A stretch of DNA of 64,000 bases, taken from Rhodobacteraceae bacterium Araon29 (GTDB lineage Bacteria > Pseudomonadota > Alphaproteobacteria > Rhodobacterales > Rhodobacteraceae). Positions 7,951 to 17,061 of the stretch are shown piece after piece (position 1 is the stretch's first letter; each line of letters begins with the position of its first letter). Made by a program: the position numbers and the translations under genes. The notes beneath the pieces are model-generated. The model was not told the DNA's origin and made no database searches. It saw only the letters and a program-made list of their open reading frames with translations. The DNA lies in contig CP046865.1 in assembly GCA_039640505.1 (NCBI GenBank), positions 3,215,501 through 3,279,500 of the forward strand, given 5' to 3'.

Positions 7951-9305
7951 GCGCCCACTCCTTCTGTGTTGTTTTTTAGCTCTAAGCTGCCGCCATGCGC
8001 ATTCGCCACATCATCAGCAATGGTCAGTCCAAGGCCGGAACCGATGGTGTCATGGGCGTTTGAACCCCGTACAAAGCGGTCGGTTAAAAGTTTAAACTCG
8101 TCATCAAGAAAGCCTCTTCCTTGGTCCATGAGCTCCAAGGCAACGCCAGAGTGCCGCTCGCTCAAGGTGAGCTTTACCGAACTTTCCGTCGGTGAATATT
8201 TGATCGCATTATCAATCAAGTTGCGCACCGCGTTCTGAATTAAGATCGCATCACCTTTTACGGTCAAAGGCGTGCCCAATTGCCAGTCAAGATCAATTTC
8301 CTTAAGCTCGGCAACGGGCCTTAGCCGAGTGACCAACTCATCCACAAGCGCCTGAAAGTCGAAACTTTCAGCCACCAGATGATCGGTTCGAAAGGTCACC
8401 ATGGCATGATCCAGCAATTGGCCCGCGGCGCGCGAACTTTCATCAATGGCCCGGATCATTTCGCGCAAAGCTTCACGGTTTTCATCCCGCTCAACCCGCC
8501 GCAGCGTCACTTCGGCCTGCATCCGAACCGTGGCCAAAGGCGTGCGCACCCGATGCGCCGCCTCGGCAATAAACTCTTCCGATTGCGATAGCGACTTTTT
8601 AAGCCGCCCGATAAACTGGTTTAGCGAGCGTACCAGCGGCACCATTTCGCTGGGTACCGGCGATTCCACAGGGCGTAAATCCTGCGGCCCGCGCCGCGAG
8701 ACCGAGGCCGCCAAACGCCGCAACGGACCAATCGTCGACTGTGCTGCATAAAATGTCAAAACCATCGCAATGGCAAAAAACCCAATGCCCAGAAAAAGCA
8801 CCGTCTGGGAAATCTGCCGCAAGGTCTGTTTTTGGCCATTGCGAGTTTGCGCAATCGTGGCGCGCACCACAACCGGTTGATTGTTCAAAGATAGTTTCCG
8901 GCTGGCTGTCACCAAACGGATATCTTCCCCCAGATATTGCTCTGTGGCAAAGGCCGGCTGGCTTTCCATAGTTGGTTCTTCGGCAAATGGCAGGTCCTCA
9001 TAACCGGTCAAATAGACCTGATTTTGCTCAATTTTGTAAAACACCCGATCATCCGAGATATTGCCCAGCATAGAAAACGCAGAATAGGGGATATCCACAT
9101 TCAACGCCCCGTCCTGCACGGTGACCGCATCAAGTACCGAAGTGACCGATGCGGCCAGAATATTATCCTGGCTTTCCTGAGCCAGCTGCCGGCCATAACT
9201 TTGCACCACCAAAAACAGGATCACCGCCAAAATCGCGGCACTTGCTAAAAGCCGGACAATCAGCCGGCGCCGGATTGATCGGGTTGCGGTCACATGATCG
9301 TTCAT
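7920..9305 (-). CDS. tctE: TctE-like sensor histidine kinase
   Basis: The 461-residue kinase has two membrane segments (about 14-34 and 168-188) enclosing a periplasmic sensor of about 135 residues. A HAMP region follows, then the phosphoacceptor His251 (EAAHRVRTPLA), N box (Asn366 in RNLIDNAIKYS), G1 (DQGRGF) and G2 (GSGLGLTIA). It should autophosphorylate and pass phosphate to the response regulator encoded just upstream. The genes overlap by four bases (ATGA), a sign of coupling. The divergent neighbour is the tctCBA transporter, so the signal is probably a di- or tricarboxylate. All catalytic boxes are intact. Confidence 0.88.
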   Translation of the reverse strand: MNDHVTATRSIRRRLIVRLLASAAILAVILFLVVQSYGRQLAQESQDNILAASVTSVLDAVTVQDGALNVDIPYSAFSMLGNISDDRVFYKIEQNQVYLTGYEDLPFAEEPTMESQPAFATEQYLGEDIRLVTASRKLSLNNQPVVVRATIAQTRNGQKQTLRQISQTVLFLGIGFFAIAMVLTFYAAQSTIGPLRRLAASVSRRGPQDLRPVESPVPSEMVPLVRSLNQFIGRLKKSLSQSEEFIAEAAHRVRTPLATVRMQAEVTLRRVERDENREALREMIRAIDESSRAAGQLLDHAMVTFRTDHLVAESFDFQALVDELVTRLRPVAELKEIDLDWQLGTPLTVKGDAILIQNAVRNLIDNAIKYSPTESSVKLTLSERHSGVALELMDQGRGFLDDEFKLLTDRFVRGSNAHDTIGSGLGLTIADDVANAHGGSLELKNNTEGVGACVTFYLPLR

Positions 9306-9967
9306 GAAACACTTAGCCGATAGCCCATGCCGCGCACGGTCACGATGTTTAAATCGGATCCCTCTAATTGTTTGCGAAGGCGTCCGACATAAACCTCAAT
9401 GGCATTTTCGGCCACATCATCTTCATAGGAAAACAACCTGTCGACCAGTTTGGATTTTGAAAAAAGTTGATCCGTTGAATTTATGAAAATTTCCAAAAGC
9501 CTAAGCTCTCGGTTTCTAAGCTGCACCTTTTGTCCGGACACTGTCAGGGTTCCGGCAAGCGGGTCAAATTGGGTATTTCCGAATCGTTTGATATTATTTG
9601 CCATACCGCCCTGGCGCCTGATCACCGCACGGCAGCGCGCCTCAAGTTCGGAAAAATCAAACGGTTTGGTGATATAATCATCCGCCCCAAGATCCAAAAC
9701 GCCAACCCGATCTGACACCTCAGAGCGCGCCGTTATGGTGATAATGGGGGTTTTTCCACCGGCCATTCTATAGGATTTCAAAAGGCTGCGCGCATCTCCG
9801 TCCGGCAGCATAATATCCAATAAAATCAGATCGTAATCAGTTGTGCTTAGATAATCCTGCGCGGTTTCAAGCGTCGCGGCATGATCCACAACATGGCCAT
9901 CCAGCGACAGCCGGTCCAAAACGGCCTTGGCCAGTGCAACATTATCTTCAACAAGCAAATATCGCAT
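9302..9967 (-). CDS. tctD: TctD-like OmpR-family response regulator
   Basis: From ATG at 9967 the protein is 221 residues: MRYLLVEDN opens the receiver domain (acidic pair Glu7, Asp8), Asp51 in LILLDIMLPDGD is the phosphate acceptor and TKPFDF supplies the conserved lysine. A winged-helix DNA-binding domain follows (LTVSGQKVQLRNRELRLLEI to RGMGYRLS). AAAGGA eight bases upstream fixes the start; an upstream extension of 22 residues is open but unlikely. It probably activates the divergent tctC promoter, where an inverted repeat lies at 10031-10054. Confidence 0.88.
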   Translation of the reverse strand: MRYLLVEDNVALAKAVLDRLSLDGHVVDHAATLETAQDYLSTTDYDLILLDIMLPDGDARSLLKSYRMAGGKTPIITITARSEVSDRVGVLDLGADDYITKPFDFSELEARCRAVIRRQGGMANNIKRFGNTQFDPLAGTLTVSGQKVQLRNRELRLLEIFINSTDQLFSKSKLVDRLFSYEDDVAENAIEVYVGRLRKQLEGSDLNIVTVRGMGYRLSVS

Positions 9968-10030
9968 TTGTGATCCTTTGCGATCCTGCAACGTGACAGG
10001 TCTATGACAGTTTTGATCCCTAGTCTTAGT

Positions 10031-10054
10031 CATGGTCCGTAAATAACGGACATG
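10031..10054. promoter_or_regulatory. Inverted repeat in the tctD-tctC intergenic region
   Basis: CATGGTCCGT (10031-10040) and ACGGACATG (10046-10054) form a near-perfect inverted repeat with a 5-base centre and one bulged base. It lies 18 bases before the tctC start and just before its ribosome site GGGAGGAC. It could be an operator for the response regulator or a hairpin in the tctC leader. Confidence 0.45.
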
Positions 10055-10071
10055 TCAAATGGGAGGACAAT

Positions 10072-11058
10072 ATGTCGACTTTAAAATTTACCCGCCGGGC
10101 GCTGGCCGCCGCGGCGGCAGCTACGCTGTCTTTGGGAACACCGGTTCTTGCCGGCGGTCACCAAGTTGTAGACAGCATCCACTTCCTCATCCCCGGCGGT
10201 GCCGGCGGTGGTTGGGACGGAACCGCACGCGGGACCGGTGAGGCGCTGACCAAATCTGGCCTCGTGGGCTCTGCATCTTATGAAAACATGTCCGGCGGCG
10301 GCGGCGGGAAAGCGATTGGCTATCTGATCGAAAATGCTGACAGCCAGCACGGCACAATGATGGTCAACTCAACACCGATCGTAATTCGCTCGCTCACCGG
10401 TGTGTTTCCACATAACTTCCGCGACCTGACACTTGTATCCGGCACCATCGGTGATTACGCCGCTTTGGTGGTGGGCAAGGATAGCCCGCTGAATTCAATG
10501 GCCGACTTGATCGCTGCTTATGATGCAAACCCAGGCGATACAGCCATTGGCGGCGGCTCTGTACCGGGCGGCATGGACCACTTGGTGGCCGCGATGGTTA
10601 TGGAAGCGGCTGGAAAAGATGCCTTGGGCGTTAAATATGTCGCCTATGATGCAGGCGGTAAAGCTATGGCGGCCCTGCTGTCAGGCGAGATTAAAGCGCT
10701 TTCAACAGGCTTCTCAGAAGCGGTTGCGCTTGCCCAAGCGGGTGAAGTGAAAATCCTTGGCGTGACATCTGATGCGCGCGTTGATGCATTTGCCGATGCA
10801 CCAACCATGAAAGAGCAAGGTATTGATACAAACTTTGTCAACTGGCGCGGATTTTTTGCAGCACCCGGCTTGCCTGCCGACACACTGGCCGCATATCAGG
10901 ATGCGATTGCAAAAATGTATGACACACCCGAGTGGGAAGCCGTACGTGCACGCAACGGTTGGGTCAACATCCACAACCCGGGTGATGATTTCAAAAGCTT
11001 CCTTGAAGCACAGGAAAAAGTCATCGGTGATCTGATGAGAAAACTGGGCTTTCTCTAA
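10072..11058 (+). CDS. tctC: Tripartite tricarboxylate transporter, periplasmic binding protein TctC
   Basis: The 328-residue protein has a signal sequence with KFTRRALAAAAAATLSLGTP, then mature LIPGGAGGGWDGTARGTGEAL, the ligand-binding loop of the TctC/Bug family. Later blocks FAAPGLPADTLAAYQDAI and WEAVRARNGW are also typical. It captures a di- or tricarboxylate in the periplasm and delivers it to TctAB. GGGAGGAC precedes the ATG. It heads the rightward operon tctC-tctB-tctA-CoA transferase, divergent from tctDE. Confidence 0.9.
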   Translation: MSTLKFTRRALAAAAAATLSLGTPVLAGGHQVVDSIHFLIPGGAGGGWDGTARGTGEALTKSGLVGSASYENMSGGGGGKAIGYLIENADSQHGTMMVNSTPIVIRSLTGVFPHNFRDLTLVSGTIGDYAALVVGKDSPLNSMADLIAAYDANPGDTAIGGGSVPGGMDHLVAAMVMEAAGKDALGVKYVAYDAGGKAMAALLSGEIKALSTGFSEAVALAQAGEVKILGVTSDARVDAFADAPTMKEQGIDTNFVNWRGFFAAPGLPADTLAAYQDAIAKMYDTPEWEAVRARNGWVNIHNPGDDFKSFLEAQEKVIGDLMRKLGFL

Positions 11059-11119
11059 AGCTTTTTAACTCTTGGCGATCCCTGCTATGCTGGGGTCGTC
11101 ACATCAAATGAGGGATGAC

Positions 11120-11605
11120 ATGGCACTGGATCGCTGGATCGCGCTGATCGTACTTCTGATCTGTTTGGCCTATGGCTATACCGCTTTTTTCACCATGGAT
11201 GAGGGATTGCCGCCCTTTATGCGCCGCAGTCCGATCTGGCCCAGTACCTTTCCTAAGGTGCTTGCCGTTCTGACCGGCGTAACAGCGCTGCTTATCGTAC
11301 TTGGCGTGGAGAAATCGGATGGTTCCATCAAGGAAGGCGGGATCAACTACCGCCGGCTCGGAGATTATAAAATTGGTCAGGCTGCAGGACTTTTGGCTTT
11401 GATGGTGGCCTATGCGCTTTTGCTAAGGTCCATGGGATTTTTATTGTCCACTACAGGCTTTTTGTTCTTGTCTGCGGCCGTGCTTGGCGAACGCAAGTGG
11501 ATTAGGCTGCTGATAATCTCTGCTCTGGCAAGCGGATTTGTGTGGTATCTGGTGCAAGTGGTGCTTGGAATATTCCTGCGGCCCCTGCCCTATGTTTTGA
11601 CATAA
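11120..11605 (+). CDS. tctB: Tripartite tricarboxylate transporter, small membrane subunit TctB
   Basis: From ATG 11120 this is 161 residues with four membrane segments: LIVLLICLAYGYTAFF, PKVLAVLTGVTALLIVLGV, AAGLLALMVAYALLLRSMGF and the LLIISALASGF region. This is the usual TctB size and topology. GAGGGA five bases upstream favours 11120 over the in-frame ATG at 11108 or TTG at 11072. It is 61 bases downstream of tctC and 12 bases upstream of tctA. Confidence 0.85.
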   Translation: MALDRWIALIVLLICLAYGYTAFFTMDEGLPPFMRRSPIWPSTFPKVLAVLTGVTALLIVLGVEKSDGSIKEGGINYRRLGDYKIGQAAGLLALMVAYALLLRSMGFLLSTTGFLFLSAAVLGERKWIRLLIISALASGFVWYLVQVVLGIFLRPLPYVLT

Positions 11606-11617
11606 AAAGGTGATGAA

Positions 11618-13135
11618 ATGCTAGAAGGTCTACTGCTTGGGCTTGGAACCGCCTTTTCCATTACCAATATTCTTATGGTGGTTGGCGGCTGCCTAATCGG
11701 CACATTTATCGGTATGCTGCCCGGTTTGGGGCCGATGTCGATCATCGCCATCATGATCCCCATCGCCATCACCATTGGCGATCCTTCGGCGGCTATCATT
11801 CTTTTGGCCGGTGTTTATTATGGCGCTATTTTTGGCGGCTCGACCTCGTCGATTTTAATCAATGCGCCCGGTGTGGCTTCGACCGTTGCCACAAGCTTTG
11901 ATGGCTACCCCATGGCGCGGCAAGGCAAAGCGGGCAAAGCCCTGACCGTTGCGGCCATTGCATCGTTTTGTGGTGGGACAATCGGCGCCATCCTGCTGAT
12001 GATTTTTGCACCGGCGCTGGCCAGCGTGGCCTTGCTGTTTCATTCGGCTGAGTATTTCGCACTGATGGTGGTGGGGCTGTCTGCCATCGCAGCTTTTGCC
12101 GGCACAGGGCAAGTGGGCAAAGCGCTACTAATGACACTTTTGGGGCTGATAATGGCCACGGTGGGAGAAGGCGCTTTGTTTAACCTGCCACGCTTCACCA
12201 TGGGGATTATGGATCTGCAATCCGGCTTTGGGTTTATCACCCTAGCAATGGCGATGTTTGCCCTGCCAGAGGCGCTGTATCTGGTGCTTGATCCGGCGCG
12301 ATCAAACAGCGGCAAAGCCAATGAGGATATCAAAGACCTTCGGATTACCCGCGAAGAAGCCCGCGCAATCGCACCGGTGATTGGCCGGCAATCGATCCAA
12401 GGGTTTTTAATCGGGGTGCTGCCTGGCGCCGGCGCGACAATTGCCAGTTTTCTGGGCTATGCGGTCGAGCGCAACATTGCATCGAAAGAAGATCAGGCCC
12501 AGTTTGGCAAAGGGTCTGTCAAAGGCCTTGCAGCACCAGAAAGCGCCAATAATGCCGCTTGCACAGGGTCTTTTGTGCCGCTTTTGACATTGGGCATTCC
12601 GGGATCGGGCACAACCGCCATTCTTTTGGGCGCACTCATCGCTTTGAATGTCTCACCCGGGCCACGCTTGATGGTGGATCAGCCGGAAATTTTCTGGTCG
12701 GTGATTATTTCGATGTATGTTGGCAATGTGATCTTGCTGATCCTCAACCTGCCGCTGATCCCCTATATTGCAAAAGTGCTGACAATTCCGCGCAATTATC
12801 TAATCCCGTTTATTCTGTTTTTCACCCTGATGGGGGCTTATATTGGGCAAAACAATGCCACCGAGCTGCTGATCCTTGTGGGATTTGGTATCTGCGCCAC
12901 AGTGCTGCGCTTTGCCGATTACCCACTGGCGCCTTTGCTGATCGGTTTTATCTTGGGGCGGATGCTTGAGGATAATTTTTCCCGCTCCATGCAGCTTTAT
13001 GACGGCTTTAGTTTCGTTCTAGAACGGCCAATGACCATGGGGCTTTTGGCGCTGGCGATTTTACTGGTGGCGCTGCCCAGTTATCGGGCGCGGCGCGCAC
13101 GGCTGCGCAGTCAAGGGATTGCCGATGGGGACTAA
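11618..13135 (+). CDS. tctA: Tripartite tricarboxylate transporter, large membrane subunit TctA
   Basis: The 505-residue protein has about 11-12 membrane segments and the family hallmark loops GMLPGLGPMSIIAIMIPI, GGSTSSILINAPG and, in the second half, GFLIGVLPGAGATIASFLGY with FVPLLTLGIPGSGTTAI. The two similar halves reflect the inverted duplication known in TctA. It forms the cation-coupled import channel with TctB. AGGTGA precedes the start. Its last bases overlap the CoA-transferase gene. Confidence 0.92.
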   Translation: MLEGLLLGLGTAFSITNILMVVGGCLIGTFIGMLPGLGPMSIIAIMIPIAITIGDPSAAIILLAGVYYGAIFGGSTSSILINAPGVASTVATSFDGYPMARQGKAGKALTVAAIASFCGGTIGAILLMIFAPALASVALLFHSAEYFALMVVGLSAIAAFAGTGQVGKALLMTLLGLIMATVGEGALFNLPRFTMGIMDLQSGFGFITLAMAMFALPEALYLVLDPARSNSGKANEDIKDLRITREEARAIAPVIGRQSIQGFLIGVLPGAGATIASFLGYAVERNIASKEDQAQFGKGSVKGLAAPESANNAACTGSFVPLLTLGIPGSGTTAILLGALIALNVSPGPRLMVDQPEIFWSVIISMYVGNVILLILNLPLIPYIAKVLTIPRNYLIPFILFFTLMGAYIGQNNATELLILVGFGICATVLRFADYPLAPLLIGFILGRMLEDNFSRSMQLYDGFSFVLERPMTMGLLALAILLVALPSYRARRARLRSQGIADGD

Positions 13136-14312
13136 GCCGCTTTCGGGTGTGCGTGTGCTTGACCTGACCAATGTGCTGTCCGGTCCATATTGTTGCTATC
13201 AGCTCAGCCTTATGGGCGCAGAAGTGATTAAGGTTGAACGCCCCGGGTCGGGCGATCTTGCCCGTCAACTTGGCGCCGACCCTACGCTTAGTGCGCGAAA
13301 CATGGGGATCAGCTTTCTGGCGCAAAACGCCGGTAAAAAATCGGTGACGCTCAATCTAAAGCATCCCGAAGGGACCAAAATCCTCAAGCAACTGGCCGCG
13401 GCCAGTGATGTTTTGGTGGAGAATTTTAGACCCGGCGTGATGGCGCGGCTGGGGCTTGGGTACGGCGATCTAAAACCCACCTGCCCCGAGTTGATCTACT
13501 GCGCCATTTCCGGTTTTGGCCAAGACGGCCCAATGGCGGATGATCCGGCCTATGATCAAATCATCCAAGGTATCTCGGGGCTGATGTCAATCACCGGCGA
13601 CCAAGGCAGCGCCCCGCTACGGGTGGGCTATCCTTTGGCAGATACGGTGGGCGGCATGACCGCCGCCTTTGCGATTGCAGCGGCGTTAAACGCGGCGCCG
13701 CGCGGGACATTTTTGGATATCTCAATGACCGAGGCGGTGCTTTCCGGCATGGGTTGGGTGGTGTCAGATTACCTGATCGGGGGCAAGCTGCCCGAGCCGC
13801 ATGGCAATGAAAATGTCACCTCTGCGCCATCGGGAAGTTTTGAAGCCAAAGACCAAAAGATCAATATTGCCGCCAATAAAGATCAGCAATGGCGCGCGCT
13901 GGCGCGGCATTTGGGATTAGAAGGCTTGATCGAGCAAGCCGCGTATCGCACCCGCGAGCAACGAAAGGCCAACCGCATCCAGCTTAAGACCGCGCTTGAA
14001 GCGGTGCTGAAAACCCGGCCTGCTGCCGATTGGGCGCACGAGCTTAGCGGATTGGGCGTGCCCTGCGCGGTGATCCAAAGCGTGCCAGAGGCGCTGCACA
14101 GCGGCCAAATCACCGGCCGTCAACTGACCCAAACCCATCAGGCGGCAGATCAATCCATTGATACCGTTGCAGCGCCCGTAGTGGTTGATGGCGACCGGCC
14201 TAAGGCATTACAGCCGCCGCCCGAGCTTGGACAGGACAACCACGCGGTTTACGCACAGCTGGGCTATGATACGGCCGCGCTACTGGCCTTGGCAGATCAA
14301 AAGGTGATTTAG
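13125..14312 (+). CDS. CaiB/BaiF family (class III) CoA-transferase
   Basis: The 395-residue protein shows the class III CoA-transferase order: GVRVLDLTNVLSGPYCCYQL, LGAEVIKVERPGSGD-type loop, ENFRPGVMARLGLGY, and PLADTVGGM with catalytic Asp173. It probably transfers CoA between carboxylic acids. The gene overlaps tctA by 11 bases, so it is made with the transporter. I infer that the imported acid is activated to its CoA thioester here. TTG 13119 is an alternative start; AAGGGA is placed better for ATG 13125. The substrate cannot be told from sequence. Confidence 0.85.
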   Translation: MGTKPLSGVRVLDLTNVLSGPYCCYQLSLMGAEVIKVERPGSGDLARQLGADPTLSARNMGISFLAQNAGKKSVTLNLKHPEGTKILKQLAAASDVLVENFRPGVMARLGLGYGDLKPTCPELIYCAISGFGQDGPMADDPAYDQIIQGISGLMSITGDQGSAPLRVGYPLADTVGGMTAAFAIAAALNAAPRGTFLDISMTEAVLSGMGWVVSDYLIGGKLPEPHGNENVTSAPSGSFEAKDQKINIAANKDQQWRALARHLGLEGLIEQAAYRTREQRKANRIQLKTALEAVLKTRPAADWAHELSGLGVPCAVIQSVPEALHSGQITGRQLTQTHQAADQSIDTVAAPVVVDGDRPKALQPPPELGQDNHAVYAQLGYDTAALLALADQKVI

Positions 14313-14439
14313 CACAACCAAAGAGCTTGGGAAAAGATACAGTAGCATGAATTAAAGGCCAGCTTTCAAATGCTTAGCAACGGTTTTATACAATGAAGCA
14401 ATGCAGGATAATCTGCAATACATGCCCAAAGATGCTATA

Positions 14440-15243
14440 CTATTTCAGCAAGTGCTCTATATCCGCGTAATATTTGTGGCCCAGCGCCTCCCATTTATCG
14501 TCAACTTGATCAATAAAACTGATCATTTCCTTTGTTCGAGAAACAACACTTAGGTCTAAAGTATACCTATTTCCGGGAAATTTTCGCTCGAATTTCAAAA
14601 TCTCGATCGCATCGCTGAGCAGACAGCCAGTGGTTTCACTGCACATAACGTCTTCGATCTGCTCATCGGTTAATGGCGCGTTGGGCATTGGTGGTAGAAA
14701 TAGCCGGCTGCCTGGTTGGGCATTGGCATTTAAGACCAACTTGTTTTGTATGGCCCCATAAGCGAATAGGCGAACTGATTTTGCCAAAAGATTGCGTTTT
14801 CCTGGATAGGTATAAATATCTTCGATCAACGGATCAGGACTTCCCAAACCATAAAAATGTGTCTCTTTGCCCTCATACATCATATTGCAGCCAAAAATGT
14901 TAATCTGGCGCTGCTTAAAGGCCCAGATTGCAAAGTATCCCGCTAGAAAAACCATTGTTGTTCCACAAAATAAATGTCCGCCGGCATTCCATGACGCTCG
15001 ACTGGACTGCTGCCCTCTTATTATATTCATGCCTCGTTCGACCGGAGGTAGGTCCTTTTCCGGAAAATCTCCTGGAATGATCAAATGCCTTGTCTCTGGA
15101 TGCACACGCCAGGCATTATTGACCGCAAGAAGATCACAGCCTGCGGGAAGCTTTTGGTCCGCGATTGAAACAACTTCTGGCGCACTGCCTAAAATCAGTA
15201 GGGTACCATTTTGAAGCGGCTGGGTTTTTGAATCTTTTGTCAT
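14440..15243 (-). CDS. Conserved hypothetical, possible nucleotide-sugar-type Rossmann protein
   Basis: The 267-residue protein opens with GTLLILGSAPEVVSIADQ, a glycine-containing Rossmann-like start, followed by CDLLAVNNAWRVHPETRHLIIPGDFP. A similar opening is seen in the DUF115/sialyltransferase-like fold, where a lookup of name and position precedes a sugar-handling domain. It has no signal peptide or membrane segment. Residues 85-130 include HLFCGTTMVFLAGYFAIWAF and INIFGCNMMY. Both neighbours are unrelated, and no clear ribosome site is seen. The fold assignment is weak and no activity is claimed. Confidence 0.55.
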   Translation of the reverse strand: MTKDSKTQPLQNGTLLILGSAPEVVSIADQKLPAGCDLLAVNNAWRVHPETRHLIIPGDFPEKDLPPVERGMNIIRGQQSSRASWNAGGHLFCGTTMVFLAGYFAIWAFKQRQINIFGCNMMYEGKETHFYGLGSPDPLIEDIYTYPGKRNLLAKSVRLFAYGAIQNKLVLNANAQPGSRLFLPPMPNAPLTDEQIEDVMCSETTGCLLSDAIEILKFERKFPGNRYTLDLSVVSRTKEMISFIDQVDDKWEALGHKYYADIEHLLK

Positions 15244-15419
15244 TTTTCAAAGCCATTTTAGCAGGAACACAGCTGGAATGCTTCCCTAGTGTACTTTGCA
15301 CTGCGCTCCAAGTTACGAGTTGAATAATTTCCTATCTATCAATCTGGATCGGATAAAGCATCGCCCAGCTATTGGCTAGGCAATTGTTGGACGGGTGATC
15401 GATCAAAATGCTTTTAGCG

Positions 15420-15953
15420 TTATTCTGGCTTCGTTGGTTCCAGCTTGATCACAATGCACGTGGTCGAGGCCGTTGCATAAAGTCGCCCGTCTTCTACCCC
15501 GACGATTTTGCCTGTTGCTACACCAGTAGAACGGCCAATATGATCCGTTTCCCCTATGGCATCCACGCTCGTGCCAACTGCAATAGGACGGATGATATTG
15601 ACTTTATATTCCAACGTGGTCGAGAAAAATCCTTTGGGCACGCGCGTCGCAACAGCGCAGGCCATCGCACTGTCGAGAAGGGTGCCATACCAGCCGCCAT
15701 GAACACTGCCCATCGGGTTGAGCACAGTGTCATCCGGCGTGCTGCGAAAAACCACCCGTCCCTCCGCCACCGCATGCATTTTATATTTCATTAATGTTCC
15801 GATGCTTGGCGGGGCAAACCGGCCCTCCAAGATGCCGTTTATTTGCTCAAATCCAGTAAGGGACATGGCCTCTTGCGTTGTCATTTCAGGGGGCATTGCA
15901 CGGGGTATTTCAGGGGGCATTTCAGGGGACATTGCATCAATTTCGTTACTCAT
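15420..15953 (-). CDS. PaaI-family hotdog thioesterase
   Basis: The 177-residue protein carries the hotdog thioesterase core NPMGSVHGGWYGTLLDSAMACA, with the conserved HGG motif, and ends STTCIVI as in PaaI/YdiI-type acyl-CoA thioesterases. It should hydrolyse an acyl- or aroyl-CoA. The N-terminal 30 residues are unusual: proline-methionine repeats (MSPEMPPEIPRAMPPEM) coded by short tandem copies of a TTTCAGGGGGCAT-like unit at about 15884-15934. The core starts only near residue 35. It lies 27 bases downstream of the methyltransferase gene on the same strand and is probably in its operon. Confidence 0.8.
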   Translation of the reverse strand: MSNEIDAMSPEMPPEIPRAMPPEMTTQEAMSLTGFEQINGILEGRFAPPSIGTLMKYKMHAVAEGRVVFRSTPDDTVLNPMGSVHGGWYGTLLDSAMACAVATRVPKGFFSTTLEYKVNIIRPIAVGTSVDAIGETDHIGRSTGVATGKIVGVEDGRLYATASTTCIVIKLEPTKPE

Positions 15954-15980
15954 TTTGCTCTTTACCTCTTCAGAATTGGA

Positions 15981-16829
15981 TTATGCCGTTGCAGTGACCA
16001 CATGGATGGTTGCCGGATAGCGGGTGATGCCACCGCTTCTTTTGGCTGCAGACATCCGCACAAAATCCTCTTGCACGCTTTGCACCTGCGCCTTGCTTGG
16101 TTCGGCTTCGAAAAGCATGCGCGCACCAGCGCCGATTTTCATCAGCAAAGCGGCATCTTCTTGCGGGCTTTGTCGGGTATCCAATGTGGTTTTCTGGGTG
16201 GCAATCTCAATCGCCTGATACCCTGCCGCGCGCAAAATACCCGACAGATAATCACGATCGCTAAATGCCATCGGCCCCGGCGCGGTACCAGGCGTGACAA
16301 CAGGTGAATTTGTATGTTTGCTAACCACTTCCATTGGCTCAAGAAAAAACGGGTTGTCCTGCAGGGGTGCCCAGCAAACGAAGACAAGCTTTGATCCGGG
16401 GGCTAAAGCCGCACGGAGGTTGCCAAAGGCTTTTTCGGGATCGGCAAAGAACATCACTCCGAAGCGGGAAAATGCGCCATCAAAACCCGCCGGTTCAAAT
16501 TGATAGGATTGGGCATCCGCCCATTTGAAAGTCACATTGTCCACAGCGCTGGCTTTTTCCCGGGCCAAGCTGAGCAGCGCGTCGGATATGTCTATTCCGG
16601 TGACTGCGCCGCGACCAGATAGCGTTTTCGCCATGCGCAGGGTGGTAGCCCCTGCCCCGCAACCGATATCCAACGCGCTGGGAAGGTCTAGCGGATCAAT
16701 GCAGGAAAAAAGAATATCCGAAATATTCTGAAACCTGTTGTTCATCTCTTGGTCGTGAACAACCCAAGAGCGGCCCGGTTTTTCGTTCCAGTATTTGCCC
16801 TGATCTTCATTTTCGCCGTAAACCGACAT
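15981..16829 (-). CDS. Class I SAM-dependent methyltransferase
   Basis: From ATG 16829 the protein is 282 residues with a class I methyltransferase fold: motif I ALDIGCGAGATTLRMA, motif II GIDISDALL, a NVTFKWADAQSYQF segment for the adenine pocket, and FDGAFSRFGVMFFADPEKAF (motif IV). It resembles UbiE/COQ5-like small-molecule methyltransferases. AGGGGG seven bases upstream supports this start over the open extension to 16856. It precedes a thioesterase gene by 27 bases. The substrate is unknown. Confidence 0.8.
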   Translation of the reverse strand: MSVYGENEDQGKYWNEKPGRSWVVHDQEMNNRFQNISDILFSCIDPLDLPSALDIGCGAGATTLRMAKTLSGRGAVTGIDISDALLSLAREKASAVDNVTFKWADAQSYQFEPAGFDGAFSRFGVMFFADPEKAFGNLRAALAPGSKLVFVCWAPLQDNPFFLEPMEVVSKHTNSPVVTPGTAPGPMAFSDRDYLSGILRAAGYQAIEIATQKTTLDTRQSPQEDAALLMKIGAGARMLFEAEPSKAQVQSVQEDFVRMSAAKRSGGITRYPATIHVVTATA

Positions 16830-17061
16830 GCTACCCCCTAAATATAACCTGTGCACCTGATCAAATAATGGCCCGCCACGGTGGTCAAACCTATCAATGC
16901 CAGCAAACGTACAAACCCCGGAAAAGTAAACTTGAAAAAAACTGGTAACTCATTGTCACTGGCTTGGGCGAGATGAAAATTATATTGAATACATATAGTT
17001 ACTCATATCGCACGGTTGCGCAAACACCGCTCGACGTTGCGTCACAAAGCCATGCAGGCCG

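Noticed and set aside
14440-15243. Firm assignment as a sialyltransferase/DUF115 protein
   Set aside because: Only the Rossmann-like opening fits; no catalytic motif was recognised, so it stays hypothetical.
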